Part shown: piece by piece, positions 24,854 to 32,855 of the stretch
How positions within the stretch are numbered: position 1 is the first letter of the stretch
Layout: the number at the start of each line of letters is the position of its first letter
Position numbers and translations under genes: made by a program
Notes under the pieces: generated by a model
Database searches by the model: none
Seen by the model: only the letters and a program-made list of their open reading frames with translations
What the model was told of the DNA's origin: nothing
Assembly: GCF_958453765.1 (NCBI RefSeq)
Contig: NZ_CAUDZA010000004.1
Span: 44,557 to 108,556 of the forward strand
Reading direction: 5' to 3'
Length of the DNA stretch: 64,000 nt
Origin: Phascolarctobacterium_A succinatutens_B
GTDB taxonomy: Bacteria > Bacillota > Negativicutes > Acidaminococcales > Acidaminococcaceae

Positions 24854-26338
24854 ATGTTAAACCAATTTCAATGCATTGCAGCGGAAGTCAACGCTGCAGC
24901 TTATAATGATGCGGACAGTATTGTCCTCTTTCTGTGTAAGGAATGTGCGGCAGCTATCGACAAGCTGGAGCTGCCGGAGGCTGCAGCCAAGGCGGTGATG
25001 GCGTACACTGCACAGCACGATGATATTTATGACGCAGGCAGCGTAACCACACTGGTGCTGCCGCAGGGAGAAGGTTTGCTGACACTGCTTTTGGCAGGCT
25101 GTGGCGAGGGCAAGGACTGCAAGCCGAACAATTTCCGTAAGTCTGCCGGCGCTGCTGCCCGCGCTTTGCACAAGGATAAGGCGCAAAAAGCGGTACTTGC
25201 CGCACCTATTCTGTTGAACGCCGAACGCAGCAAAAACCTGCAGGCGCTTGTTGAAGGCCTGTACCTCGGCGCGTACACCTTCAACCGCTTCAAGAGCGAA
25301 GCAAAGCAGGCACCGCTGTGCGAGGCTACCGTGCTGAGCGCTGTGCCGGAGGCGGCGGAAATCATTAACGCTGCGGAAATCTCTGCGGAAGCAGTGTGCT
25401 ATGCACGTGATCTGGTGAATAACCCCGGTAACGTGGTAACACCGCAGACCATGGCTGACGATGCCCTGAAGCTGGGGCAGGAGCTGCCGCTGGAAATTAC
25501 CATTATGGACGAAACACTGATGGAAGCAAGAGGCATGCATGCACTGCTGGCAGTAGGTCAGGGCAGTCATAACCCTCCGTGCCTCGTTGCCTTGCGCTAC
25601 AACGGCAACGGTGACGCTCCCTATACAGCCTTCGTAGGCAAGGGCATCACCTTCGACAGCGGCGGTATTTCCATTAAGCCTGACGATAACATGGGCGAGA
25701 TGAAGGACGATATGACAGGTGCAGGTGCTGTGCTCGGCGCTATGCGTGCCATCGCACGTTTAGGCCTGAAATGCAACGTTATCGGTGTGCTGGCCTGCGC
25801 GGAAAATATGCCTGACGGCAAGGCGCAACGCCCTGGCGACATCGTGCGTGCAGCCAACGGCAAGACCATCGAGGTTGTTTCCACCGATGCGGAAGGACGC
25901 ATGGTGCTGGCGGACGCAGTCTGGTATGCCTGCCAAATGGGTGCCAAAAAGGTTATTGATATAGCAACGCTCACCGGTGCGGTAATCATCGCCCTGGGCA
26001 ATGAAACCAGCGGGATTGTGGCCAATGACGACGAGCTGGTGGAGCAGATTAAGCTGGCAGGTCGCATGGCCGGTGAAAACTACTGGCAGCTGCCTTCCCT
26101 GCCCGAATGCAAGGAAGCCATCAAGAGCGACGTTGCCGATTTGCTGAACAGCGCAGGACGTGCTGGCGGCTGCATCACCGGCGGCCTGTTCATTGGTGAA
26201 TTCGTTGATAAAGATATCCCGTGGGCGCATCTTGATATCGGCGGCACCTCCACCGCAACCAAGACGGAGGGCTTCAAGGTTAAAGGCGGTACTGCCTTTG
26301 GCACTATGACGCTTATCAAGCTGGCAGGTATGCTGTAA
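24854..26338 (+). CDS. pepA: Leucyl aminopeptidase (M17 family)
   Basis: This cytosolic two-metal aminopeptidase has the family core GKGITFDSGGISIKP (about 262-276, metal ligand and catalytic Lys), DDMTGAGAVLG, the bicarbonate/substrate loop DGKAQRPGDIVRA and the signature STDAEGRMVLADA (about 341-353). The N-terminal macro-like domain of the family spans about 1-170. The 494-residue length is standard. AGGAGAG precedes the ATG. Its stop overlaps the PHP gene by one base (TAATG). Confidence 0.95.
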   Translation: MLNQFQCIAAEVNAAAYNDADSIVLFLCKECAAAIDKLELPEAAAKAVMAYTAQHDDIYDAGSVTTLVLPQGEGLLTLLLAGCGEGKDCKPNNFRKSAGAAARALHKDKAQKAVLAAPILLNAERSKNLQALVEGLYLGAYTFNRFKSEAKQAPLCEATVLSAVPEAAEIINAAEISAEAVCYARDLVNNPGNVVTPQTMADDALKLGQELPLEITIMDETLMEARGMHALLAVGQGSHNPPCLVALRYNGNGDAPYTAFVGKGITFDSGGISIKPDDNMGEMKDDMTGAGAVLGAMRAIARLGLKCNVIGVLACAENMPDGKAQRPGDIVRAANGKTIEVVSTDAEGRMVLADAVWYACQMGAKKVIDIATLTGAVIIALGNETSGIVANDDELVEQIKLAGRMAGENYWQLPSLPECKEAIKSDVADLLNSAGRAGGCITGGLFIGEFVDKDIPWAHLDIGGTSTATKTEGFKVKGGTAFGTMTLIKLAGML

Positions 26339-27162
26339 TGGCTACGCAGCTTGTAGATTTACATTTGCACAGCACCTTCAGCGACGGACGCTATACGCCG
26401 ACCATGCTGGTGGACGAGGCTGTGTCTAAAGGCATCAGCGTTATCGCTGTCACCGACCATGATTCGTGGAACGGTCTGGCGGAGGCGCGCGAGGCGGCGA
26501 AGCGCTACGGCGGACGCATCCGCGTCCTCACCGGCGTGGAGCTGGGAACGCAGTACGAGGATGATGCCGTGCATATTTTAGGCTATCACGTTTCTATGGA
26601 CTGTGAAGCGCTGCATAAGAAAATGAACGAAATGCGCCATGCGCGCGAGCACCGTTTATATGCCATGCTGGAAAAGCTGGAAAAATTAGGCTACCATGTA
26701 GAGGTAGAGGCCTGCGACCCCAAGAACAGGGCAGTAGGCCGTCCGCATGTGGCCAAGGCACTGGTGGCCAAGGGATATTTTGCTACCGTGCAGGAGGTTT
26801 TTGACGCACTGCTGCACCGCGGCGGACCGGCGTATGTGCCGCAGCCCAAGCTTTCTCCGCAGGAGGCAGTGGCGCTGATTCACAAGGCAGGCGGCATAGC
26901 TGTGCTGGCGCATCCCTCGGAGCTTGTTGATAAAACGCTGCCCGAGCGCTTGCTTGCCGCAGAACCGTTTGACGGCATAGAGGTGTGGCACCCCAGCGCA
27001 GATGTGCAGGCGCAAGCCCATTGGCGTGCTTTGGCAAAGGAGCGCGGACTGTTGGTGAGCGGCGGCAGTGACTTTCATGGAATTCCTGACCGTTTCCCCA
27101 CAAAGCTCGGAATATGGCAGGTGCAATATGATGATGTTAAGGGTGTAATAGAATGGAAGTAG
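26338..27162 (+). CDS. PHP-domain metal-dependent phosphoesterase
   Basis: The PHP motifs are complete: DLHLHSTFSDGRYTP (6-20, HxH), VTDHDSW (about 39-45), the Glu in TGVELG (about 66), VGRPHVAKAL, AVLAHPSE and SGGSDFHG near the C-terminus. This pattern fits the YciV/TrpH group (RNase AM or 3',5'-nucleoside bisphosphate phosphatase), which acts on RNA ends or pAp; the exact substrate is not determined. It is 274 residues long. Overlaps on both sides (one base with pepA, ten with the next gene) place it in an operon. Confidence 0.88.
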   Translation: MATQLVDLHLHSTFSDGRYTPTMLVDEAVSKGISVIAVTDHDSWNGLAEAREAAKRYGGRIRVLTGVELGTQYEDDAVHILGYHVSMDCEALHKKMNEMRHAREHRLYAMLEKLEKLGYHVEVEACDPKNRAVGRPHVAKALVAKGYFATVQEVFDALLHRGGPAYVPQPKLSPQEAVALIHKAGGIAVLAHPSELVDKTLPERLLAAEPFDGIEVWHPSADVQAQAHWRALAKERGLLVSGGSDFHGIPDRFPTKLGIWQVQYDDVKGVIEWK

Positions 27163-27977
27163 TTGCTTTTGTAGGACCCAGCGGCACAGGCAAGAGCCAC
27201 CATGCCATCGGCGTGGCCTTTGACAACCGCTGTGACGCTATTATTGACGACGGCCTGCTGATTAAGGGCACCAAAATTCTGGCAGGCACCTCCGCCAAAA
27301 ACGAAGACAACAGAATACAGGCCGTTAAGCGCGCTATCTTCACAGATGAAGGGCACGCGCAGGCGGTGCGTGAGGCGCTGGCGACCAACAACATTCATCG
27401 TCTGCTGATTATCGCTACCTCGGACAATATGATCAACAAGATTATCGGCAGGCTGAAGCTGGATAAGCCGGTTAAGACGGTGTATATCAACCAGATTGCC
27501 AGCAAGGCCGAAATCAAGAAGGCCCGCCATGCGCGTCTGCAGGAGGGCAAACATATCGTGCCGGTGCCGACGATTGAGCTGAAACCTCATTTCACAGGCT
27601 ATTTTGCCGATTTGCCCTATAATATTTTTTCCAGCCAGCGCAAGCAGGAGAAGGATGCGGACCGTTCTATTGTACGTCCTTCGTTTAGCTTTTACGGCAA
27701 GCTGCTGATTTCCGACAGTGCGCTGGAGGATATCATCAAAATTATCGGGCGCAAGCTGGAGGGCGTGGAGCGCATCACCTCAATTAAGGTGCGCCGCCGC
27801 AGTGACAACAGCAAGGGCATTGTTATCAGCGTAGAGGTTGTGCTGTATTACGGTGTTAAGCTCTTTGCCGTTACCAAGCAGTTCCAGGCGAAGATTAAGG
27901 AAAAGATTGAGTATATGACGGCCATGAAGGTGAATAATGTGAATGTTTCCATCCGCAGCCTGGCTGTGAAGAAGTGA
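27153..27977 (+). CDS. P-loop protein with an Asp23/Gls24-like C-terminal domain
   Basis: The N-terminus has Walker A FVGPSGTGKSHHA (residues 6-18) and DDGLLIKGTKILAG near 40. A short nucleotide-binding domain runs to about 130. The C-terminal 90 residues (ISDSALEDIIKIIGRKLEGV to VNVSIRSLAV) resemble the Asp23/Gls24/DUF322 fold found in cell-envelope stress and FapR-operon proteins. The combination occurs in Negativicutes and some clostridia; its role is unknown. It overlaps the PHP gene by ten bases and ends the operon. Confidence 0.72.
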   Translation: MEVVAFVGPSGTGKSHHAIGVAFDNRCDAIIDDGLLIKGTKILAGTSAKNEDNRIQAVKRAIFTDEGHAQAVREALATNNIHRLLIIATSDNMINKIIGRLKLDKPVKTVYINQIASKAEIKKARHARLQEGKHIVPVPTIELKPHFTGYFADLPYNIFSSQRKQEKDADRSIVRPSFSFYGKLLISDSALEDIIKIIGRKLEGVERITSIKVRRRSDNSKGIVISVEVVLYYGVKLFAVTKQFQAKIKEKIEYMTAMKVNNVNVSIRSLAVKK

Positions 27978-28016
27978 ATAGAGCAGCTGTATGCTTTGAA
28001 TACTTTAGGATGCACA

Positions 28017-28056
28017 AATCCCCCGTATGGAACCCTGCGGGGGATTTTGTTTTTTG
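28017..28056 (+). terminator. Terminator after the pepA operon
   Basis: The stem AATCCCCCG/CGGGGGATT is followed by TTGTTTTTTG. Confidence 0.88.
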
Positions 28057-28151
28057 ATACTTTGGGTTAATTCAACTTCTTTCGGGGACGAAAGAAGTAA
28101 ATATAGATCTTGAAGGCTGATCTTAGGGATTAGAGAATTTTCTAACTATTC

Positions 28152-28180
28152 TTGACATTGTCACAATTATCTGATAATAT
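28152..28180 (+). promoter_or_regulatory. Promoter of the Rpn-type gene
   Basis: A perfect -35 TTGACA (28152-28157) is followed by GATAAT (28173-28178, 15-base spacing) or TAATAT (28175-28180, 17). The next 115 bases are an untranslated leader. Confidence 0.7.
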
Positions 28181-28233
28181 AAACCCATAAGATTTTGCAC
28201 ACCTGCCTGGAGCACGGTCACTGCAGCGTCACG

Positions 28234-28276
28234 AACGCCTTATGTATTATTGAAGTAGTACATATGGCGTTTTTTA
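28234..28276 (+). terminator. Attenuator-like hairpin in the leader of the Rpn-type gene
   Basis: AACGCCTTATGTA pairs with TACATATGGCGTT (12 of 13 positions), followed by TTTTT. It lies between a strong promoter (28152) and the ribosome binding site (28282-28288), so most transcripts could stop before the gene. The leader before the hairpin (28187-28233) is GC-rich and could hold an alternative fold. Confidence 0.7.
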
Positions 28277-28296
28277 TTAAGAAGGGAGTTGAAGTA

Positions 28297-29169
28297 ATGC
28301 AGACAAATGAAGCAAGTCAAGAAAGTGAAATCAAGCAGGTCATCCGTAGCCTATGTATGATGAATAACAGGTTTATGAACTTCATGCTTGATGACAACAA
28401 GAAAGCAGCGCAGGTTTTCTTGCGCATTATCCTGGGAGATGATAAAATTAAAGTGAAGAATGTCAGAATACAGAGCTTTATCCAAAATATCTACGGACAT
28501 TCTTCGCAACTGGATATTTTAGCGCAGGATAGCAAAGGACGTTATTTTAACGTAGAAGTGCAGAGAAGCGATGAAGGCGCTCCGGCAAGACGTGCCAGAT
28601 TTTACAGCAGTATTCTTGATACGCATTTTCTGCAGCCAAGTAAGCTCTATGAAGAGCTGCCGGATACCTACGTGATTTTTATCACCGAGAATGATGTCTT
28701 GCGCGATAATTTGCCGTTATATGATATAAGACGAACAATTAAGCAAAGTGCTAGGGATTTTGAAGATGGTTCGCATATTATTTATGTCAACAGTCAGCGC
28801 CGTGATGATACAGCGCTGGGCAAGCTCATGCAGGACTTATACTGCACAGAGCCTAAAAATTTACATTACCAAGAATTTGCCGAGCGCATGGAATTTTTGA
28901 AATACAGCAAGGAGGGCGAAGAAAAAATGACAGACGTAATTGAGGAATATGCTGCAAGAAAAGCAGAAGCAGCAGCGAAGGCAGTTGAAGAATATGCTGC
29001 AAAAAAGGCTGAAGCAGTCGCAAAAGAAGCTAAGAAAAAAGAGCAGGCAAACAAAATCGAGCTTGCCAAAGGCCTTTTGGCTGACGGCATGAGTATCGAA
29101 TTCACTGTACGTCACTCTAAACTTTCTGAAGCAGAGGTACGTGAGCTTGCCTCCAAGCTGACCGCATAA
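28297..29169 (+). CDS. Rpn family PD-(D/E)XK nuclease / putative transposase
   Basis: This is a recombination-promoting nuclease-type protein, a PD-(D/E)XK family often annotated as transposase. The core DNNKKAAQVFLRIILGDD, SQLDILAQDSKGRYFNVEVQ (D...E-x-Q, about 80-99) and RARFYSSILDTHFL are typical. The C-terminus is a Lys/Ala/Glu-rich helix with two near repeats (EEYAARKAEAAAKA and EEYAAKKAEAVAKE). The frame is open from 28195, but AAGGGAG at 28282-28288 sets the start at ATG 28297, giving 290 residues. It stands alone behind an attenuator. Confidence 0.85.
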   Translation: MQTNEASQESEIKQVIRSLCMMNNRFMNFMLDDNKKAAQVFLRIILGDDKIKVKNVRIQSFIQNIYGHSSQLDILAQDSKGRYFNVEVQRSDEGAPARRARFYSSILDTHFLQPSKLYEELPDTYVIFITENDVLRDNLPLYDIRRTIKQSARDFEDGSHIIYVNSQRRDDTALGKLMQDLYCTEPKNLHYQEFAERMEFLKYSKEGEEKMTDVIEEYAARKAEAAAKAVEEYAAKKAEAVAKEAKKKEQANKIELAKGLLADGMSIEFTVRHSKLSEAEVRELASKLTA

Positions 29170-29208
29170 AAACTTCTTCCATAATATTATAAATTTCACC
29201 CGTTCTTC

Positions 29209-29247
29209 ACAGCAGCTTGTGCCTTGCACTTCGCTGCTGTTTTTTTA
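29209..29247 (+). terminator. Terminator after the Rpn-type gene
   Basis: ACAGCAGC/GCTGCTGT with an inner GTGC/GCAC stem is followed by TTTTTTT. Confidence 0.8.
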
Positions 29248-29259
29248 TGCGCTAAAATC

Positions 29260-29268
29260 TGCTATAAT
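29260..29268 (+). promoter_or_regulatory. Extended -10 element before the panE-thi operon
   Basis: TGC followed by TATAAT (29263-29268) has no good -35 at the expected distance. The 105-base leader to ATG 29374 contains no recognisable TPP (thi-box) element. Confidence 0.45.
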
Positions 29269-29373
29269 ATATAGTGTATAATTAGCTTTACTGCAATGAG
29301 CGTTACAGCCTCAGCAGAATAAATTCCGCTACGGCCTGCAGCGCTTTTTCGCAAGCAATAAGGAGTGATAAGC

Positions 29374-30333
29374 ATGGAGATAAAATCTGTCGCACTTTTA
29401 GGAGCAGGAGCCGTTGGCTCTTATATAATCTGGGGACTGAGCAAGCTCCCCGATATCAGATTCGGCATTATCGCCGAAGGCAGCCGTGCTGCGCGTTTGC
29501 GTGACGAGGGCTGCACCATCAACAACGTTACCTATCATCCGCAGGTGTGGAGCCCGCAGGAGGCCAAGGGCGTAGATCTTTTGATTGTCGCCTTAAAATA
29601 TGGCGCTCTGCCGGGCGCGTTGGCAAGCATCCGCGAGGCAGTAGGCCCCCATACTACTGTCATGAGCCTGATGAACGGCGTGGACAGCGAGGAGATTATT
29701 GCCGGTGCTATCGACAGCAAGCAGATTCTGCCTGCTCTGATTAAGATTGCGTCGCGTCACGAGGGCAACGGCGTGCGCTTCAACCCGGAAAAAACTATCG
29801 GTATTGTTTTCGGTGAAGTGCAGGCTCCCTTTGACAGCGAGCGTGTGCTGGCGATTGAAGCGCTTATGCACAGTGCCGATATCCATATCCGTCATACGGA
29901 TTGCATTAATGAAGAAATCTGGTGCAAGTTCCGCCTGAACGTCTGCAACAATCTGCCGCAGGCTGTGATTGGCGCAGGTCTTGGCTGCTATCAGGACAGT
30001 GAGCATATGCGTGCTATTAAGGAAGGTCTGCGCCGTGAGCTGGAGGCCATCGCCGCCGCCAAGGGCATTGATATGAGTAAATGTCCCGCAAGCTCCGGCC
30101 GTGGCAGTGCCGTTCCGCCATCTGTGCGCTATTCCACGCTGCAGGATCTGGACGCAGGCAGACACACCGAGATTGATATGTTCTCCGGTGCTCTGATGGC
30201 GATGGGCAAGGAGCTGGGGATTCCCACTCCCTACAACGAATATACCTATCATATTATCAAAGCGTTGGAGGAAAAGAACGATGGCCTGTTCGATTACTCC
30301 GGACAGAACAAGGAAAATACCTGCGCGCGTTGA
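29374..30333 (+). CDS. panE: Ketopantoate reductase family protein (2-dehydropantoate 2-reductase)
   Basis: This family reduces 2-dehydropantoate to pantoate with NADPH in the CoA pathway. It has an N-terminal Rossmann motif (LLGAGAVGSYI, about residues 8-18), the conserved VALKYGAL and LMNGVDSEE segments, and the catalytic Lys in EEIWCKFRLNVCNN (about 185-198). AAGGAG at 29360-29365 supports ATG 29374, not the GTG at 29365, giving 319 residues. It stands first in an operon with thiD-thiM-thiE, an odd partner for thiamine genes. A different 2-oxoacid substrate is possible, so the symbol is provisional. Confidence 0.82.
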   Translation: MEIKSVALLGAGAVGSYIIWGLSKLPDIRFGIIAEGSRAARLRDEGCTINNVTYHPQVWSPQEAKGVDLLIVALKYGALPGALASIREAVGPHTTVMSLMNGVDSEEIIAGAIDSKQILPALIKIASRHEGNGVRFNPEKTIGIVFGEVQAPFDSERVLAIEALMHSADIHIRHTDCINEEIWCKFRLNVCNNLPQAVIGAGLGCYQDSEHMRAIKEGLRRELEAIAAAKGIDMSKCPASSGRGSAVPPSVRYSTLQDLDAGRHTEIDMFSGALMAMGKELGIPTPYNEYTYHIIKALEEKNDGLFDYSGQNKENTCAR

Positions 30334-30360
30334 GTGCGCATTAAAGGAGGCAGAAAGCAG

Positions 30361-31164
30361 ATGAAGAATTTGCTGACGATTGCCGGCAGTGATTCCAGCG
30401 GCGGCGCAGGAATCCAGGCCGATTTAAAGACCTTTGCCGCTCATGGCACCTTCGGTATGAGCGTCATTACCGCCGTTACGGCACAAAACACCTGTGGTGT
30501 TACCGCAGTACAGAATATTGACTGTGATATCGTCGAAGCACAGATTTCTGCCGTTTTTGACGATATCCGTGTGGACGCAGTGAAAATAGGCATGGTATCG
30601 CAGCCGGAGATTATCCGTACGATTGCCGCCTGCCTGCGCCGTTATCAGCCGCGCATTATAGTGGTGGACCCGGTGATGATTTCCAAAAGCGGTTATCCGC
30701 TACTGGCACCGGAGGCCTGCGAAACGCTGATTAAGGAGCTGCTGCCGTTGGCTACACTGGTTACGCCCAACCTGCCGGAAGCAGAGGCGATTACCGGTAT
30801 GCAGGTTACGGAAAAAGCGCAGATGCGCGCAGTAGCGGAAAAAATTATTGCTCTGGGTGCGAAGGCTGTGCTCGTAAAGGGCGGTCATTTAAGCGATACG
30901 GCGGATGATTTACTCTTTGACGGCAGCACGGAAACATGGTTCCCCGGCAAGCGCATTGCTACGAAGAATACCCACGGCACAGGCTGCACACTGTCGAGCA
31001 GTCTGGCGGCAAATCTGGCCAAGGGGCTTGGGCTGACGGATGCGGTACGCGCCTCCAAGGCCTACGTTACCGAAGCCATCGAGCATGGCATCGAACTGGG
31101 CAGCGGCTGCGGTCCGACGCATCATTTTGTTGATTTATACAGAAAGGCTGGTATCTTAGACTAA
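30361..31164 (+). CDS. thiD: Hydroxymethylpyrimidine (phosphate) kinase ThiD
   Basis: It phosphorylates HMP and HMP-P to HMP-PP for thiamine synthesis. It is a ribokinase-fold enzyme with TIAGSDSSGGAGIQADLK (5-22), VVDPVMISKSG, VTPNLPEAE and the anion-hole motif NTHGTGCTLSSSLAANLA near residue 210. The frame opens earlier (30334), but AAAGGAGG at 30343-30350 fits ATG 30361, giving 267 residues. Its stop overlaps thiM by one base. Confidence 0.95.
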   Translation: MKNLLTIAGSDSSGGAGIQADLKTFAAHGTFGMSVITAVTAQNTCGVTAVQNIDCDIVEAQISAVFDDIRVDAVKIGMVSQPEIIRTIAACLRRYQPRIIVVDPVMISKSGYPLLAPEACETLIKELLPLATLVTPNLPEAEAITGMQVTEKAQMRAVAEKIIALGAKAVLVKGGHLSDTADDLLFDGSTETWFPGKRIATKNTHGTGCTLSSSLAANLAKGLGLTDAVRASKAYVTEAIEHGIELGSGCGPTHHFVDLYRKAGILD

Positions 31165-31991
31165 TGGATTTAAAAAATACTTTTGGCGAGCTGGTTGACA
31201 AGCTGCGTAAGGCAAGACCTGTCATCCACGAAATTACTAATTATGTTACGGCGGAAAGCTGTGCAGATGCTGCGCTGGCAGCAGGCGCTTCTCCGGTGAT
31301 GGCCGATGAGCCGGAGGAGGTTATTGAAATTACCGCCGGTGCCGATGCACTGGTGCTGAATCTTGGTACGCTGAGCTTTAATAAGCAAATAGCTATGGAG
31401 CGTGCGGCGCAGGCGGCCAAAACCAAGGGCATCCCCGTAGTGCTGGACCCTGTGGGTGTAATGGCTTCTACCGTACGCTTGAACTTCGCACTGAAGCTGC
31501 TGAACGCAGGCTATATTGACATCGTGCGCGGCAACCACAGCGAATGTCAGGCGCTGCTGCTAGGCGCAACCGGCGGCCGTGGCGTAGACAACATGGAGCA
31601 GGGGACCGAAGAGGGTGAAGCACTGCGCACCGCCAAGGACGCTGCTGCGAAATTCGGCTGCGTGTTTGCTGTTACCGGCCCGATTGACAACATCAGCAAC
31701 GGCAAGCAGGCTGTTGTGCTGAACAACGGTCACCCGCTGCTGCAGGATATCACCGGCAGCGGCTGCATGACTACTACCTTAGTTGCCTGCTGCGCCGCTA
31801 TTACCAAGGATATGCTCGTTGCGGCAGCACTGGGCGTAGTAATCATGGGCCAGAGCGCCGAGCTGGCAGCCAACTTTCTCGAGAAGAAGGACGGCCCCGG
31901 CATGTTCAAGGTGCGCCTGATTGACGCAATTTACCATGTAACTACGAAGTGGAATCTGGTGAACCTGAAGCCGGAGGAAAAGGTGTCCTGA
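31164..31991 (+). CDS. thiM: Hydroxyethylthiazole kinase
   Basis: It phosphorylates the thiazole alcohol HET, a salvage reaction. Family segments seen are ARPVIHEITNYVTAESCADA (12-31), GASPVMADEPEEV, PVVLDPVGVMAS and VRGNHSEC. The catalytic loop is DITGSGCMTTTLVACCAA near residue 200. It is 275 residues long. The start and stop both overlap the neighbours (TAATG, TGATG). With ThiD and ThiE but no ThiC or ThiG here, the operon looks built for precursor salvage. Confidence 0.95.
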   Translation: MDLKNTFGELVDKLRKARPVIHEITNYVTAESCADAALAAGASPVMADEPEEVIEITAGADALVLNLGTLSFNKQIAMERAAQAAKTKGIPVVLDPVGVMASTVRLNFALKLLNAGYIDIVRGNHSECQALLLGATGGRGVDNMEQGTEEGEALRTAKDAAAKFGCVFAVTGPIDNISNGKQAVVLNNGHPLLQDITGSGCMTTTLVACCAAITKDMLVAAALGVVIMGQSAELAANFLEKKDGPGMFKVRLIDAIYHVTTKWNLVNLKPEEKVS

Positions 31992-32626
31992 TGAAAGCAC
32001 AGCCTGATTACAGTATTTATCTGGTTACGGACGATGGCTGCCTGCAGGGCAGGGCGCTGCTTGACTGCGTGCGTGAGGCGCTCGAAGGCGGCGTGACGCT
32101 GGTGCAGTACCGCGCCAAGACGGCATCCAGCGCGGAGATGTACGCCGAAGCGCTGCAGCTGAAAGCACTGTGCGACAGCTTTAAGGTGCCGCTGATTATC
32201 AACGACCGTCTGGATATCGCTATGGCGGTGGGCGCAGCAGGCGTACACTTGGGGCAGGACGACCTTCCCTGCGCTGCGGCACGCAAGATTCTGGGCGAGG
32301 ATTACATCATCGGCCTTTCGGCGCACAATCCGGCGGAGGCTAAAGCGGCGCTGCAAAGCGGTGCGGATTACCTTGGCTGCGGCGCTGTCTTTGGCACTGC
32401 TACGAAGGCAGACGTTAAAAAGCTGGGTACGGAAGGACTTACGGCTATCTGCAGGGAGAAGGGACTGCCTGTTGTCGGCATCGGCGGCGTGACTGCAGAC
32501 AATTACCGCGAGGTGCGCGCGGCAGGCGCTGACGGCGCAGCCATAGTCAGCGGCATACTGGCGCAGCCTGATATCCGCGCTACGGTAAGAGCTATTGCCA
32601 GGGTAAGCCAAGAGTTTACCAAATAA
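31991..32626 (+). CDS. thiE: Thiamine phosphate synthase
   Basis: It joins HMP-PP and HET-P to thiamine phosphate. The TIM-barrel motifs are YLVTDDGC, GGVTLVQYRAKTAS (about 33-46), LIINDRLDIAMAVGAAGVHL, GLSAHNPAEA, GCGAVFGTATK and GIGGVTADNY. Frame 31949 is open upstream, but ATG 31991 overlaps the thiM stop (TGATG) and gives 211 residues, the normal length. It closes the operon; a short terminator follows. Confidence 0.95.
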   Translation: MKAQPDYSIYLVTDDGCLQGRALLDCVREALEGGVTLVQYRAKTASSAEMYAEALQLKALCDSFKVPLIINDRLDIAMAVGAAGVHLGQDDLPCAAARKILGEDYIIGLSAHNPAEAKAALQSGADYLGCGAVFGTATKADVKKLGTEGLTAICREKGLPVVGIGGVTADNYREVRAAGADGAAIVSGILAQPDIRATVRAIARVSQEFTK

Positions 32627-32661
32627 TAAACGTTATAATAACGTTCCTGTTCAATAAAATT

Positions 32662-32689
32662 ATGGTCATCTTTTAGGGTGGCCATTTTT
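32662..32689 (+). terminator. Terminator after thiE
   Basis: ATGGTCA/TGGCCAT (7 bp, one G-T) is followed by TTTTTG. Confidence 0.65.
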
Positions 32690-32771
32690 GTATTAAAGCT
32701 GATTTTCCGAATTATTTTTAGTTAAAACTGAAAAATGTTCACTAATATGCCTATATTTATCGCTATCCATA

Positions 32772-32800
32772 TTGGATAAAACGCCGAAGTGTGTTAAAAT
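32772..32800 (+). promoter_or_regulatory. Promoter of purL
   Basis: TTGGAT (32772-32777) and TAAAAT (32795-32800) are separated by 17 bases, with an extended -10 TG at 32792-32793. The leader is about 50 bases, and I see no purine riboswitch in it. Confidence 0.7.
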
Positions 32801-32855
32801 AGATACATAAATAGCAAGTATTCACCTCGAAAAAATTACATTGGAGGCCGTGTAT

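Noticed and set aside
28195..28296. Longer N-terminus for the Rpn protein from 28195
   Set aside because: It would translate through the attenuator hairpin; ATG 28297 has AAGGGAG at correct spacing.
29248..29373. TPP riboswitch before the thiamine operon
   Set aside because: The conserved CTGAGA and ACCTGA-type segments of the thi-box are absent.
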